Shown: positions 1 through 6,477 of the stretch, piece after piece
How the letters are laid out: each line of letters opens with the position of its first letter
How positions within the stretch are numbered: position 1 is the first letter of the stretch
Assembly (NCBI GenBank): GCA_003561815.1
Contig: PWVP01000021.1
Coordinates: 1-30,985 of the forward strand
DNA from: Campylobacterota bacterium
GTDB taxonomy: Bacteria; Campylobacterota; Campylobacteria; Campylobacterales; SZUA-545
Reading direction: 5' to 3'
DNA length: 30,985 nucleotides
Translations under genes and position numbers: made by a program
The notes under the pieces: model-generated
The model's input: only the letters and a program-made list of their open reading frames with translations
The model's database searches: none
Told to the model about the DNA's origin: nothing

Positions 1-802
1 CGGTGCGCGTGGCGATAAAGTCATGGTTGACCAGATCCTCCTCGATAATCACCCGCGCCATCATGTTCAGCACGAGCAGATTGGCCTCATAGGGGATGAT
101 TAGCTCCTGCTCGGCCGCCTTAGAGAGGGTGATGCGGCGCACATCCATCGTGGCCAGCGGTGTGCCGCTTCTAGCTGCTTCGAGGATGCGTTGGGCCACG
201 ATCGGATGGGCTTCGGTGGTGTTAGAGCCGATCACGAGCAGAAACTCCGCATCAAAAATATCATCAAAAGGGTTGCTCGCCGCCCCTTCGCCCACGGTGC
301 GTTTCAGCCCCGCCAGACTCGGTGCGTGGCAGATGCGCCCGCAGTTATCCACATGGGGCGTGCCGATCACCTCTCTGGCAAAGTGCTGAAAAAAGAAGTC
401 GTTTTCGCAGCTGGTGCGTGCCCCGCCCACACAGCCGACCGACTCCGTGCCATGCTCAGCGATCACTTCGTTTAGCTTCCACGCCACGATCGCCACGGCG
501 ATGTCGAGATCGCAGCCGTAGTACTCCACATCCAGCGAGTGGAGCAAAAAGAGCTTGTTCTGAAGCGCTGGGGGCATCTGGTTGCGATTCTTTTCGATAA
601 AGCGTTTGCGAATACGCGGCTGGCGCACACGGCTTGGGGAGGTGATAAAGTCGTGACCGAAGCGACCTTTAACGCAGAGCCGCCCACGGGAGACCTTCCC
701 CTGCGGGTGGGCCTCCATGCGCATGATGGTGTCACCCTCCACCTGCGCGATCACATCACACCCGGTGCCGCAGTAGGTGCAGACACTCTGGATGAGCTTC
801 AT
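1..802 (-). CDS. Formate dehydrogenase-like molybdopterin oxidoreductase, N-terminal part
   Basis: The gene runs off the left edge, so only about 267 N-terminal residues are visible. Cys8, Cys11, Cys15 and Cys43 form the [4Fe-4S] site typical of the molybdopterin oxidoreductase family, followed by Lys45 (CVK) as in FdhF-type formate dehydrogenases. Around residues 151-161 the segment VDNCGRICHAPS aligns with the FdhF active-site segment, where Cys158 sits at the position of selenocysteine or cysteine. There is no twin-arginine or other signal peptide before Cys8, which suggests a cytoplasmic enzyme, in contrast to the Tat-exported FdhA of many relatives. The start is chosen because the first cysteine is only seven residues in; no strong ribosome site is seen. 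Only one base separates it from the hom stop codon, so the two are probably co-transcribed. A related function such as assimilatory nitrate reductase is possible, but the active-site segment favours formate dehydrogenase. Confidence 0.82.
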   Translation of the reverse strand, partial: MKLIQSVCTYCGTGCDVIAQVEGDTIMRMEAHPQGKVSRGRLCVKGRFGHDFITSPSRVRQPRIRKRFIEKNRNQMPPALQNKLFLLHSLDVEYYGCDLDIAVAIVAWKLNEVIAEHGTESVGCVGGARTSCENDFFFQHFAREVIGTPHVDNCGRICHAPSLAGLKRTVGEGAASNPFDDIFDAEFLLVIGSNTTEAHPIVAQRILEAARSGTPLATMDVRRITLSKAAEQELIIPYEANLLVLNMMARVIIEEDLVNHDFIATRT

Positions 803-803
803 C

Positions 804-2069
804 TTAGGACTCGATACGAATCATCACGGGGGAAGACTTGACAAACTCAAGCTGCCCGATCTCTTCAAGCGCCTCTATCAGATCCACCTCACTCGCCTCA
901 TGGGTGGAGAGCAGCAGATTGGCCAGCTCCTTTTTAACCCGCTTTTTGCGCTGCAAAACCGTCTCGATGGAGATGCGATGCTGCGCTAAGATGGCTGAGA
1001 TCTGTGCGAGCACCCCGGCGATATCCTCCACCAGAACCCGAATGTAGTATTTGCTCTCGATGTCGGTTTTGGCCGCCAGCTTGAGGCCACCCTCCATCGC
1101 GTGTTTAAAGCCCAACATCGGCATGCACTCCCCGCGCGCGATCGCGACGATATCAGCAATCACCGAACTGGCGGTTGCGTCGCCACCAGCGCCAGCGCCG
1201 TAGTAGAAGGTTTCGCCAACCTTATCGCCCACCACAGAGATGCCGTTCATCACGCCGTCTACTTTGGCGATCATGTGCTTTTTAGGGATCATCGCCGGAT
1301 GGACCCGCAGACTCACCTGGCCGTCGATGTTTTTAGCGATCGCCAGTGATTTGATCGTGTAGCCAAACTCTTTGGCAAAGGCGATATCATCTTCGCTCAG
1401 ATGGCCAATCCCCTCGATCAAAATATCCTCCGGCTTGGCGTCGATGCCGTAGGCGAGACTTCCTAGAATCAGGATCTTATGGGCGGCATCAAACCCCCCC
1501 ACATCGAAAGTCGGGTCCGCCTCGGCATAACCGAGCGCCTGCGCCTCTTTAAGCACCTGATCAAAGGGGGCCTTCTCGTCGATCATCTTCGTTAGCATGT
1601 AGTTACAGGTGCCGTTCACAATGCCACGGATCGACTCGATATGGTTCGCACTCAAGCCATCGCGCAGCGCACGGATAATCGGAATCCCCCCCGCCACACT
1701 CGCCTCATAGGCGAAGGGGATCTCACCGGCGAGCACCTCCAGCTCATAGCGGTAGTAGGCCAGCAGTGCTTTGTTCGCGCTGACCACCGGCTTTCTGTTT
1801 TTAAGCGCCGCCTCGACCACCTCTTTGGCCTCCTCGACACCCCCCATCAGCTCGACCACCACATCCACATCCGGATCGGCCACCACGCTGCGCCAATCAT
1901 CGGTAAGGGGGAAGTTCACGCTGCGCGATCGGGCGAGGTTGCGCACCACCCCTTTGACGATACGAATCTCTTTGCCCGCGCGCGCGGTGATCACTTTACG
2001 GTTCTCTTCGAGCAGATCGGCCACCGCCTGACCCACGGTGCCCACGCCCACTATGGCAATTTTCAACAT
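804..2069 (-). CDS. hom: Homoserine dehydrogenase
   Basis: This enzyme reduces aspartate semialdehyde to homoserine with NAD(P)H, at the branch to threonine and methionine. The 421-residue protein has the usual three-part layout: a Rossmann nucleotide-binding start (GVGTVG, residues 8-13), a catalytic domain with Lys100 (SANK), the NGTCNYM segment at 152-158, and the pair Asp194/Lys198 in GGFDAAHK, then a C-terminal ACT regulatory domain at about 345-415. The length is normal for the family. The ACT domain suggests feedback control by threonine, known for the family. The start ATG lies just downstream of a possible -10 box. The formate dehydrogenase-like gene follows after one base, an association with no obvious metabolic reason. 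Confidence 0.96.
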   Translation of the reverse strand: MLKIAIVGVGTVGQAVADLLEENRKVITARAGKEIRIVKGVVRNLARSRSVNFPLTDDWRSVVADPDVDVVVELMGGVEEAKEVVEAALKNRKPVVSANKALLAYYRYELEVLAGEIPFAYEASVAGGIPIIRALRDGLSANHIESIRGIVNGTCNYMLTKMIDEKAPFDQVLKEAQALGYAEADPTFDVGGFDAAHKILILGSLAYGIDAKPEDILIEGIGHLSEDDIAFAKEFGYTIKSLAIAKNIDGQVSLRVHPAMIPKKHMIAKVDGVMNGISVVGDKVGETFYYGAGAGGDATASSVIADIVAIARGECMPMLGFKHAMEGGLKLAAKTDIESKYYIRVLVEDIAGVLAQISAILAQHRISIETVLQRKKRVKKELANLLLSTHEASEVDLIEALEEIGQLEFVKSSPVMIRIES

Positions 2070-2084
2070 AACAGCCCTGACCTA

Positions 2085-2090
2085 TTTATA
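2085..2090 (-). promoter_or_regulatory. Possible -10 element for hom
   Basis: The minus strand reads TATAAA here, 15 bases before the hom start, in the short gap after the cytochrome terminator. No good -35 box is visible, but Campylobacterota vegetative promoters often lack one. Because a terminator lies just upstream, hom needs some promoter in this gap. Confidence 0.4.
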
Positions 2091-2120
2091 GAAGTTTCGG
2101 GGGATTTTAGCGCACGGGGA

Positions 2121-2152
2121 TTAAAAGGGCGGCGGCCCCCGCAGGCCGCCAC
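2121..2152 (-). terminator. Rho-independent terminator after the cytochrome c gene
   Basis: On the minus strand a perfect 7-base stem GGCGGCC/GGCCGCC with a 6-base loop (positions 2131-2150 in all) is followed by GCCC and then TTTT. It lies 17 bases beyond the cytochrome stop codon and in its orientation. It would separate the cytochrome transcript from hom. Confidence 0.7.
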
Positions 2153-2166
2153 GGGGAGGATAAGCT

Positions 2167-2724
2167 CTACTTCAGGGTAGAGATATAGCGCGCCAGCGCC
2201 GTGACATCGTAATCGCTCAGATTGGCCGCGCGGCCCTGCATCGCCGCTGCGGTGGTACCCCGCTCAAACTGACCACTGCGGTACCCCTCGATCACCTGCT
2301 CCAGCTGCGATTGGCTCTTGCCGGTGAGCAGGTTGCTCTGACCCATCGCCGCGCGCTTGCCATCGGCACCGTGACAGGAGGCGCAGCGCAGATCGTAGAG
2401 TTCTTTACCGCGCACAAACTCCATATTGGTGATGTAGACCGCCAGCGCTTCAATCTTGTCATCATCCAACAAAGAGGCCTGCGCACGCATCGCCCCCTCT
2501 GTCGCCCCCTCGACATACGCCTTAAGAACCATCTCGATCCCGGTGGCATCCATCCGCCCAATCTCACCGCTTTGGCCCATCGCCTTCTCCTGACCAAAGT
2601 CGCCATGACACACTGCACACCGCTTAAAGAGCTCCTCACCCTCACTGAACTTCGCCTGATCATACGCCCACAATGCGCTTGCGCCCACCATCAAACCAAG
2701 CACCCACTTCGCTACTGAACTCAT
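2167..2724 (-). CDS. Periplasmic di-haem cytochrome c
   Basis: The protein has 185 residues, with an N-terminal signal peptide of about 20 residues ending near LWA-YD. Two haem-binding motifs are present, CAVCH at 36-40 and CASCH at 114-118, so it is a tandem duplication of the cytochrome c553-type domain. Methionines in similar positions after each motif, Met79 and Met161, are candidate axial ligands (both are followed by an AxxLxDxD-type segment). It should carry electrons in the periplasm between a membrane oxidoreductase and a terminal oxidase or reductase; the partner is not in this window. A good ribosome site (AAGGAG) precedes the ATG. It has its own promoter and terminator, so it seems to be a single-gene unit. 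Confidence 0.9.
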   Translation of the reverse strand: MSSVAKWVLGLMVGASALWAYDQAKFSEGEELFKRCAVCHGDFGQEKAMGQSGEIGRMDATGIEMVLKAYVEGATEGAMRAQASLLDDDKIEALAVYITNMEFVRGKELYDLRCASCHGADGKRAAMGQSNLLTGKSQSQLEQVIEGYRSGQFERGTTAAAMQGRAANLSDYDVTALARYISTLK

Positions 2725-2756
2725 CTCAACTCCTTGGATTACAAAATCATAACCCC

Positions 2757-2786
2757 ATTATACCCTTTTCCCATAAGAGGAGTCAG
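2757..2786 (-). promoter_or_regulatory. Sigma-70 type promoter for the cytochrome c gene
   Basis: On the minus strand CTGACT (2781-2786) is followed after 18 bases by TATAAT (2757-2762), a perfect -10 box. The cytochrome start codon lies about 33 bases further on, with a clear ribosome site between. Confidence 0.7.
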
Positions 2787-2812
2787 GCTCTTTCCTTTTA
2801 GCCCCCTTGCCG

Positions 2813-2818
2813 TATGAT
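2813..2818 (+). promoter_or_regulatory. Possible -10 element for the DoxX gene
   Basis: TATGAT lies 27 bases before the chosen start of the DoxX gene. The -35 region is poor (TTTCCT at 2791-2796). It would form a divergent promoter pair with that of the cytochrome gene. Confidence 0.45.
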
Positions 2819-2844
2819 TGGGTAAACAGAGAGAAGGAGTTGCC

Positions 2845-3258
2845 ATGTTAAATATTCCAAACAGCAACGATTGGGGCAAGCTGCTGCTGCGACTGATGGT
2901 CGGTGGCATGATGCTACCCCACGGCATCGCCAAGATCGTCAATGGCGTCGGCGGTATCGCCAACCTTTTTGCCTCCAAAGGGATCCCCGGTTTTCTCGCT
3001 TATGGCGCCTATCTAGGCGAGGTGATTGCCCCGATTCTGGTCATTCTCGGGCTCTACACCCGCATCGCCGCGCTGGTGATCGCTGGCACGATCGTGGTGG
3101 CCGTCGCCGTGGCCCATCCAGGTGATATCCTCACCTTTAGCAGCCGCACCGGCGCCTGGGGCATTGAGCTGCAAGCCTTCTACATCTTCGGCGGCTTTGC
3201 TATCGCCCTGCTGGGTGCGGGCAGCTACTCGCTGGATGCGAAAAAGGGGCGCGGCTAA
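2845..3258 (+). CDS. DoxX family membrane protein
   Basis: The protein has 137 residues and four likely hydrophobic helices, starting with LLLRLMVGGMMLPHG near residue 14, followed by a KIVNGVGGI loop, and helices at about 50-65, 70-85 and 108-125. This pattern and the short length fit the DoxX/DUF417-like family of small inner-membrane proteins, of which some members act in sulfur or quinone redox chemistry or in oxidative-stress complexes; the role here is unknown. The start at 2845 is preferred over an in-frame upstream codon at 2818 because GAAGGAG lies seven bases before it and 2818 overlaps the likely -10 box. It faces the cytochrome c gene, sharing a divergent promoter region, which hints at a respiratory role without proving it. 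Confidence 0.82.
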   Translation: MLNIPNSNDWGKLLLRLMVGGMMLPHGIAKIVNGVGGIANLFASKGIPGFLAYGAYLGEVIAPILVILGLYTRIAALVIAGTIVVAVAVAHPGDILTFSSRTGAWGIELQAFYIFGGFAIALLGAGSYSLDAKKGRG

Positions 3259-3497
3259 TCCAGCCGCCCATATTGGCACTTATTCCCACCCGGCTTAACG
3301 CCGGGGGGGGTCTCTATGCGAACCATCCTGCTCAAACCCCACGCGAACGCTTTTTGGAAGCTACTCGAAGACGAGCGGCCAGAAACCTGTGGTCGAAAGA
3401 TGACCGATCCGGTTTTAACTACGGCGATGAAGCAGACGACACACCCTGACACACTACCTCCCCCTTAAGCTGCCTCTTTCCATCGCAAAGGAGAGTC
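3259..3497 (+). other. 239-base gap with a hairpin and an uncertain 50-codon frame
   Basis: No recognised gene lies here. A perfect hairpin CCCGGC-ttaac-GCCGGG is at 3289-3305, followed by more G residues rather than a T run, so it does not look like a standard terminator. A 50-codon frame opens at ATG 3316 and ends at 3468 (it begins MRTILLKPHANAFWKLL). It has no clear ribosome site (GGGGGGGTCTCT precedes it) and no recognised domain. The opposite strand is also open from 3452 to 3255. The stretch could be a small gene, a remnant of one, or a structured RNA. Confidence 0.4.
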
Positions 3498-3680
3498 ATG
3501 AAAAGGTTTGTGTTTGCATTGGCGATCGCCGGTGCGCTGTTGGGTCTGGGCGGGTGTGGCGGGGCCATGTCCGAACCTCCGGTTACGGTGGAAGCGAAGT
3601 TTCTCGAAAACATCTTCTACGGCAATCCGATCCCTGCGGTTGAGGTCACCGCAGGCTTTACCGCGCAAATGCGGGGGCAC
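3498..3680 (+). pseudogene. Probable truncated lipoprotein gene
   Basis: A strong ribosome site (AAAGGAG) and ATG start a typical lipoprotein signal: a charged start MKRF, a hydrophobic core and the lipobox LGGC with Cys20 as the lipidation site. The mature part begins plausibly (about 40 residues, to near residue 60), then the character changes to a Ser/Arg/Phe-rich stretch that looks non-coding. The frame never stops: it runs through the promoter of the following toxin-antitoxin pair and straight into the antitoxin frame, giving a 166-codon open frame ending at 3998. The simplest reading is that the lipoprotein gene lost its 3' part when the toxin-antitoxin pair arrived. The exact break near 3675-3700 is estimated by eye. 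A real lipoprotein-antitoxin fusion seems unlikely, because the antitoxin must act in the cytoplasm. Confidence 0.6.
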
Positions 3681-3719
3681 TCCTCAAAACATACGCGCTT
3701 TTGCTCTCTTTTTGAGAGA

Positions 3720-3748
3720 TTGCTGACCAGGGCGAATTCGAATATGAT
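3720..3748 (+). promoter_or_regulatory. Sigma-70 promoter for the toxin-antitoxin pair
   Basis: TTGCTG (3720-3725) and TATGAT (3743-3748) are spaced by exactly 17 bases. The spacer contains the perfect 8-base palindrome CGAATTCG (3734-3741), a candidate operator for autoregulation of the kind known for type II antitoxins. The antitoxin ATG follows 35 bases later. Confidence 0.7.
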
Positions 3749-3782
3749 ACAATCGGATCAAATCAACCAAAAAGGTTTTGAA

Positions 3783-3998
3783 ATGTCCAGCGTGACTGTT
3801 GAGACAGAGCTTTTGGAGAGGGTGGTGAGAGAGGGTATCGAAAATGCCTTGGCTCGTCAAAAAGAGGTGATCGAGGAGGCGTTTCTGGAGGTTCTTGAAG
3901 ATATTGGCTTGGCTAAGGCCATGGAGGAAAAAAGTGGCGATAGTGTCTCCGAGGAGACTGTTTTAGATCTCTTGAGCGGTCATGCAACTTCGGTTTGA
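3783..3998 (+). CDS. Putative type II antitoxin
   Basis: The 71-residue protein is acidic and mostly helical (MSSVTVETELLERVVREG at the start, an EVIEEAFLEVLEDIG segment mid-protein). No DNA-binding fold can be named with certainty. The call rests on position: it precedes a RelE/ParE-type toxin gene and overlaps it by 17 bases, the common antitoxin-first order. The start at 3783 is chosen because it follows a good promoter and an AAAAAGG ribosome site; the same frame is open upstream to 3498, but that part belongs to a lipoprotein remnant. Base composition is poorer in GC than the neighbours, consistent with acquisition by transfer. It should neutralise the toxin by direct binding. Confidence 0.75.
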   Translation: MSSVTVETELLERVVREGIENALARQKEVIEEAFLEVLEDIGLAKAMEEKSGDSVSEETVLDLLSGHATSV

Positions 3999-4248
3999 TA
4001 AAGCCTTCGAAAAAGACATTCGCAAGCTCTCCGACAAAGAGGTCCGCGAACGCCTTAGAGAAAAAATCTATGCCCTCAAAAGCGTTGACAGCCTAAACGA
4101 GATTGCCGGACTGAAGAAAATCAAAGGCTACACAGATTACTACCGCCTACGAATCGGCGACTATCGTTTGGGTCTGGAGATAGAGGGGCAAACACTCGCC
4201 CTGGTTCGCTTTCTACATCGCAAAGAGATCTACAAAAGATTCCCCTAA
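3982..4248 (+). CDS. RelE/ParE family toxin
   Basis: The protein has 88 residues, the usual size for this superfamily. The N-terminal helical part (FDKAFEKDIRKL) is followed by a short strand region and the typical YYRLRIGDYRLGLE segment at 53-66, then LVRFLHRKEIYKRFP at the end. Arg55, Arg57 and Arg62 and the terminal His79/Lys81/Tyr84 are where RelE-like toxins place catalytic basic and aromatic residues. RelE types cut mRNA on the ribosome while ParE types block gyrase; the sequence by eye leans to RelE/HigB-like but does not decide it. The last 4 bases overlap the convergent end of ruvB, so the module sits as tightly as possible against an essential repair gene. Confidence 0.85.
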   Translation: MQLRFDKAFEKDIRKLSDKEVRERLREKIYALKSVDSLNEIAGLKKIKGYTDYYRLRIGDYRLGLEIEGQTLALVRFLHRKEIYKRFP

Positions 4249-5258
4249 AACAACCCACCCTGTGCGCCGCTTGGCGGTGAGAGCCGTAGCGCTTCGTAGG
4301 TTTTGACTGTCGCTATGCGGCCTCGGGCGGTGCGCTCCAGATAGCCGTTGGCCAGCAGATAGGGCTCGATCACCTCTTCGATGGTGCCCGCATCTTCGCT
4401 GAGCGCCGCACCGAGGGTGTTTAGCCCGATCGGACGGCCTTTGGCTTCGACCAGCAGGCTCAAAAAGCGCAGATCCTGCTCATCAAAGCCGTGCTCATTG
4501 ACCCCCAGCGCATCCAGTGCTGATCGGGCGCGGGTGGCGACGATCTCGCTCTCATCCTCCACCTCGGCAAAATCCCGCACCCGGCGCAGAAGGCGCAGCG
4601 CGATCCGGGGGGTTCCGCGCGATCGCACCGCAATCTCCTCGGCCGCATCCTCCACAATCGGCTTATCCAGCTTCTTCGCCGCCAGCATCACGATCTGCGA
4701 AAGCTCAGGGGGGGTGTAAAACTGCATCCGAAAGTGCACGCCGAAGCGATCGCGCAGGGGGTTGGAGATCATGCCCGCACGGGTGGTGGCGCCGATCAGC
4801 GTAAAGCGGGGGAGGTCGATTTTGACCGATTGGGCCGCCGGGCCGCTACCGATAATGATATCGAGCCGATAATCCTCCATCGCCGGATAGAGCACCTCCT
4901 CGATCGTCGGGCTCAGCCGATGAATCTCATCGATAAAGAGAATATCCCCCTCCTCCAGATTGGTCAGGATGGAGGCGAGATTGCCCGGCTTCTCGATCAT
5001 CGGCCCGGCGGTGACCTTGATGCTGGCTCCCATCTCTTTAGCGATCAGGTAGGCGAGCGTGGTTTTACCCAGCCCCGGCGGGCCGAAAAAGAGCAGGTGA
5101 TCGAGCGGCTCACTCCGCTTAAGCGCTGCATCGATAAAGACCCGCAGGTTGTTCTTGATAGCGCCCTGACCGATGTAGCCCTCCCAGAGATCCGGGCGCA
5201 GCTGCACATCTTCACTGCTATCAAACGAAACCTTCTCCACCTCGACAATCCGCTCCAA
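4245..5258 (-). CDS. ruvB: Holliday junction branch migration helicase RuvB
   Basis: RuvB forms hexameric rings that drive branch migration of Holliday junctions with RuvA during recombination repair. The 337-residue length is standard. Walker A is GPPGLGKT at 59-66, Walker B is FIDE ending at Asp110-Glu111, and the RuvB-specific GATTRAGMISNPLRDRFG segment (156-173) carries sensor 1 and the arginine finger region. The C-terminal winged helix contains the RTARGR segment. The start is TTG at 5258, preceded by AAAGGTGG and matching the family start (ERIVEVEKVSF). It stands alone, between the convergent toxin gene and a divergently read unknown gene; ruvA and ruvC are not in the window. Confidence 0.97.
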   Translation of the reverse strand: MERIVEVEKVSFDSSEDVQLRPDLWEGYIGQGAIKNNLRVFIDAALKRSEPLDHLLFFGPPGLGKTTLAYLIAKEMGASIKVTAGPMIEKPGNLASILTNLEEGDILFIDEIHRLSPTIEEVLYPAMEDYRLDIIIGSGPAAQSVKIDLPRFTLIGATTRAGMISNPLRDRFGVHFRMQFYTPPELSQIVMLAAKKLDKPIVEDAAEEIAVRSRGTPRIALRLLRRVRDFAEVEDESEIVATRARSALDALGVNEHGFDEQDLRFLSLLVEAKGRPIGLNTLGAALSEDAGTIEEVIEPYLLANGYLERTARGRIATVKTYEALRLSPPSGAQGGLF

Positions 5259-5332
5259 ATGCCACCTTTAAGCCGTATATGGGGAGGATTTTAGCAAAAT
5301 CGGGTTGACGCTTGTAAAAAGAGGAGCCGCCC

Positions 5333-5827
5333 ATGCCCGAGAGCAACCCCCTACCTAAAGCGATCGAGAAGCAGATCGATGCCCTCTCGCAGACGCTGGA
5401 TCTGCACCACCGTAGGCGCACTGTGGTTCGGCTCCACGCCACCGACGATCCCAGGCGCAAAAGTCTGGAGCTCATCAGCGGCGAGTGGGAGGGGGATCAG
5501 CCCTGGTTTGTGGTGGATGAGAGCGGTACGGTTCACGCGCTGACCTCCGTGGCGGCTCTGATGCACTTTATCCAGACGATGCAGAGCTCCACGAATGAGA
5601 ACTTCAGCCTCAAGCTCGAAAAGGCGATCTGGCAACACTTCCCGATCGATTTTCACGATGTCTGGGTGGTGGCGATGAACGAGCTGCAAAAGAGGCTGGC
5701 CACCAGCCCCGATAGCCGCGTACTGGAGGTGGATATCGATCGGCTCATCGATCGCATCCACCGCGAACACCCCAACCTCTTTTACCGCATCAAAGAGGGG
5801 ATGATCGATCAGCTAACCGATCAGTAG
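5333..5827 (+). CDS. Conserved-looking hypothetical protein
   Basis: This 164-residue protein is not recognised. It is charged and soluble, with no signal peptide or membrane segment. The first part (residues 1-45) is basic and helical with a HHRRRTVVRLH run; the middle holds a possible small beta domain (LELISGEWEGDQPWFVVDESG, about 46-66, then a helix); the C-terminal half is helical with KAIWQHFPIDFHDVWVVAM near 104-122. A ribosome site AGAGGAG lies eight bases before the ATG, and codon choice resembles that of neighbouring genes, so it is likely real. It is read divergently from ruvB, and its last 15 bases overlap the end of rsmE. No function can be assigned. Confidence 0.75.
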   Translation: MPESNPLPKAIEKQIDALSQTLDLHHRRRTVVRLHATDDPRRKSLELISGEWEGDQPWFVVDESGTVHALTSVAALMHFIQTMQSSTNENFSLKLEKAIWQHFPIDFHDVWVVAMNELQKRLATSPDSRVLEVDIDRLIDRIHREHPNLFYRIKEGMIDQLTDQ

Positions 5828-6472
5828 CTGTCCGGCTGCCGCCACGATTGCGGTCTCGCTTCTTAGGATCTGCTCTGCACCCAGCCCAAAAACCGGCTCT
5901 TTAGCCACCTCCTCAGAAGCAAAGCCCCCCTCCGGGCCGATAAGGAGCACCCGATCGCCAAGTGCCGATCGACTCAAAGGCGCGCCGCCGGGTGCCAGCC
6001 ACGCCAGTGTGTGAGCACTTTTAAACGCACCATAATCCATGCTCTCAATCACCATCGGATCCGATCGGCCGCACTGCTCACAGGAGGCGATCACGATCCG
6101 CGCCATCCGATCGGCATCCAGGCGGAAGTTGCGCTGACTTTTGGCGCACCAGATGAGGCTCAGCCGCTTAAGGCCCAGCTCGTTGAGCATCGGCAGCGTG
6201 CGCTCGATCACCTTAGGATCCACCACGCACCAGGCCAGATGGGCCGGGCCGGAAGCGATCGCTGGATCCTCCTGGGCAGAGAGTAGTGTCAGCTCCGCGC
6301 GACGGCGATCGATCTGTGCAATCTGGTAGTCATAACGGTAGCGATCGCCGAGGTTACGAAAGGCGAGCGCTTCACCAGAGCGGTGGCGACGCGCCTTAAA
6401 AAGATGAACAAACCGCTCCCCCTCGACACGCAGCTGCGGCGCGCCCGCCTCGGGGTGATAACAAAAACGCAT
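5813..6472 (-). CDS. rsmE: 16S rRNA m3U1498 methyltransferase RsmE
   Basis: RsmE methylates N3 of U1498 in 16S rRNA using S-adenosylmethionine, acting on the assembled 30S subunit. The 219-residue protein has the small N-terminal PUA-like domain and the SPOUT domain with its trefoil knot. The diagnostic motifs are LLIGPEGGFASEE (176-188) and LRSETA (203-208), which form the cofactor site; the KSQRN segment (111-115) and EQCGRS (132-137) also fit the family. It starts 5 bases after the stop of the Csd3-like peptidase gene, so both are probably on one transcript, and ends by overlapping the convergent unknown gene by 15 bases. Confidence 0.95.
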   Translation of the reverse strand: MRFCYHPEAGAPQLRVEGERFVHLFKARRHRSGEALAFRNLGDRYRYDYQIAQIDRRRAELTLLSAQEDPAIASGPAHLAWCVVDPKVIERTLPMLNELGLKRLSLIWCAKSQRNFRLDADRMARIVIASCEQCGRSDPMVIESMDYGAFKSAHTLAWLAPGGAPLSRSALGDRVLLIGPEGGFASEEVAKEPVFGLGAEQILRSETAIVAAAGQLLIG

Positions 6473-6477
6473 CGCCC

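Noticed and set aside
3289..3305. GC hairpin after the DoxX gene as a terminator
   Set aside because: On neither strand does a T run follow the stem, so it does not meet the pattern of a rho-independent terminator.
3255..3452. A 65-codon minus-strand frame in the gap after the DoxX gene
   Set aside because: There is no ribosome site, no domain and no neighbour in that direction. It is kept only as part of the unexplained gap.
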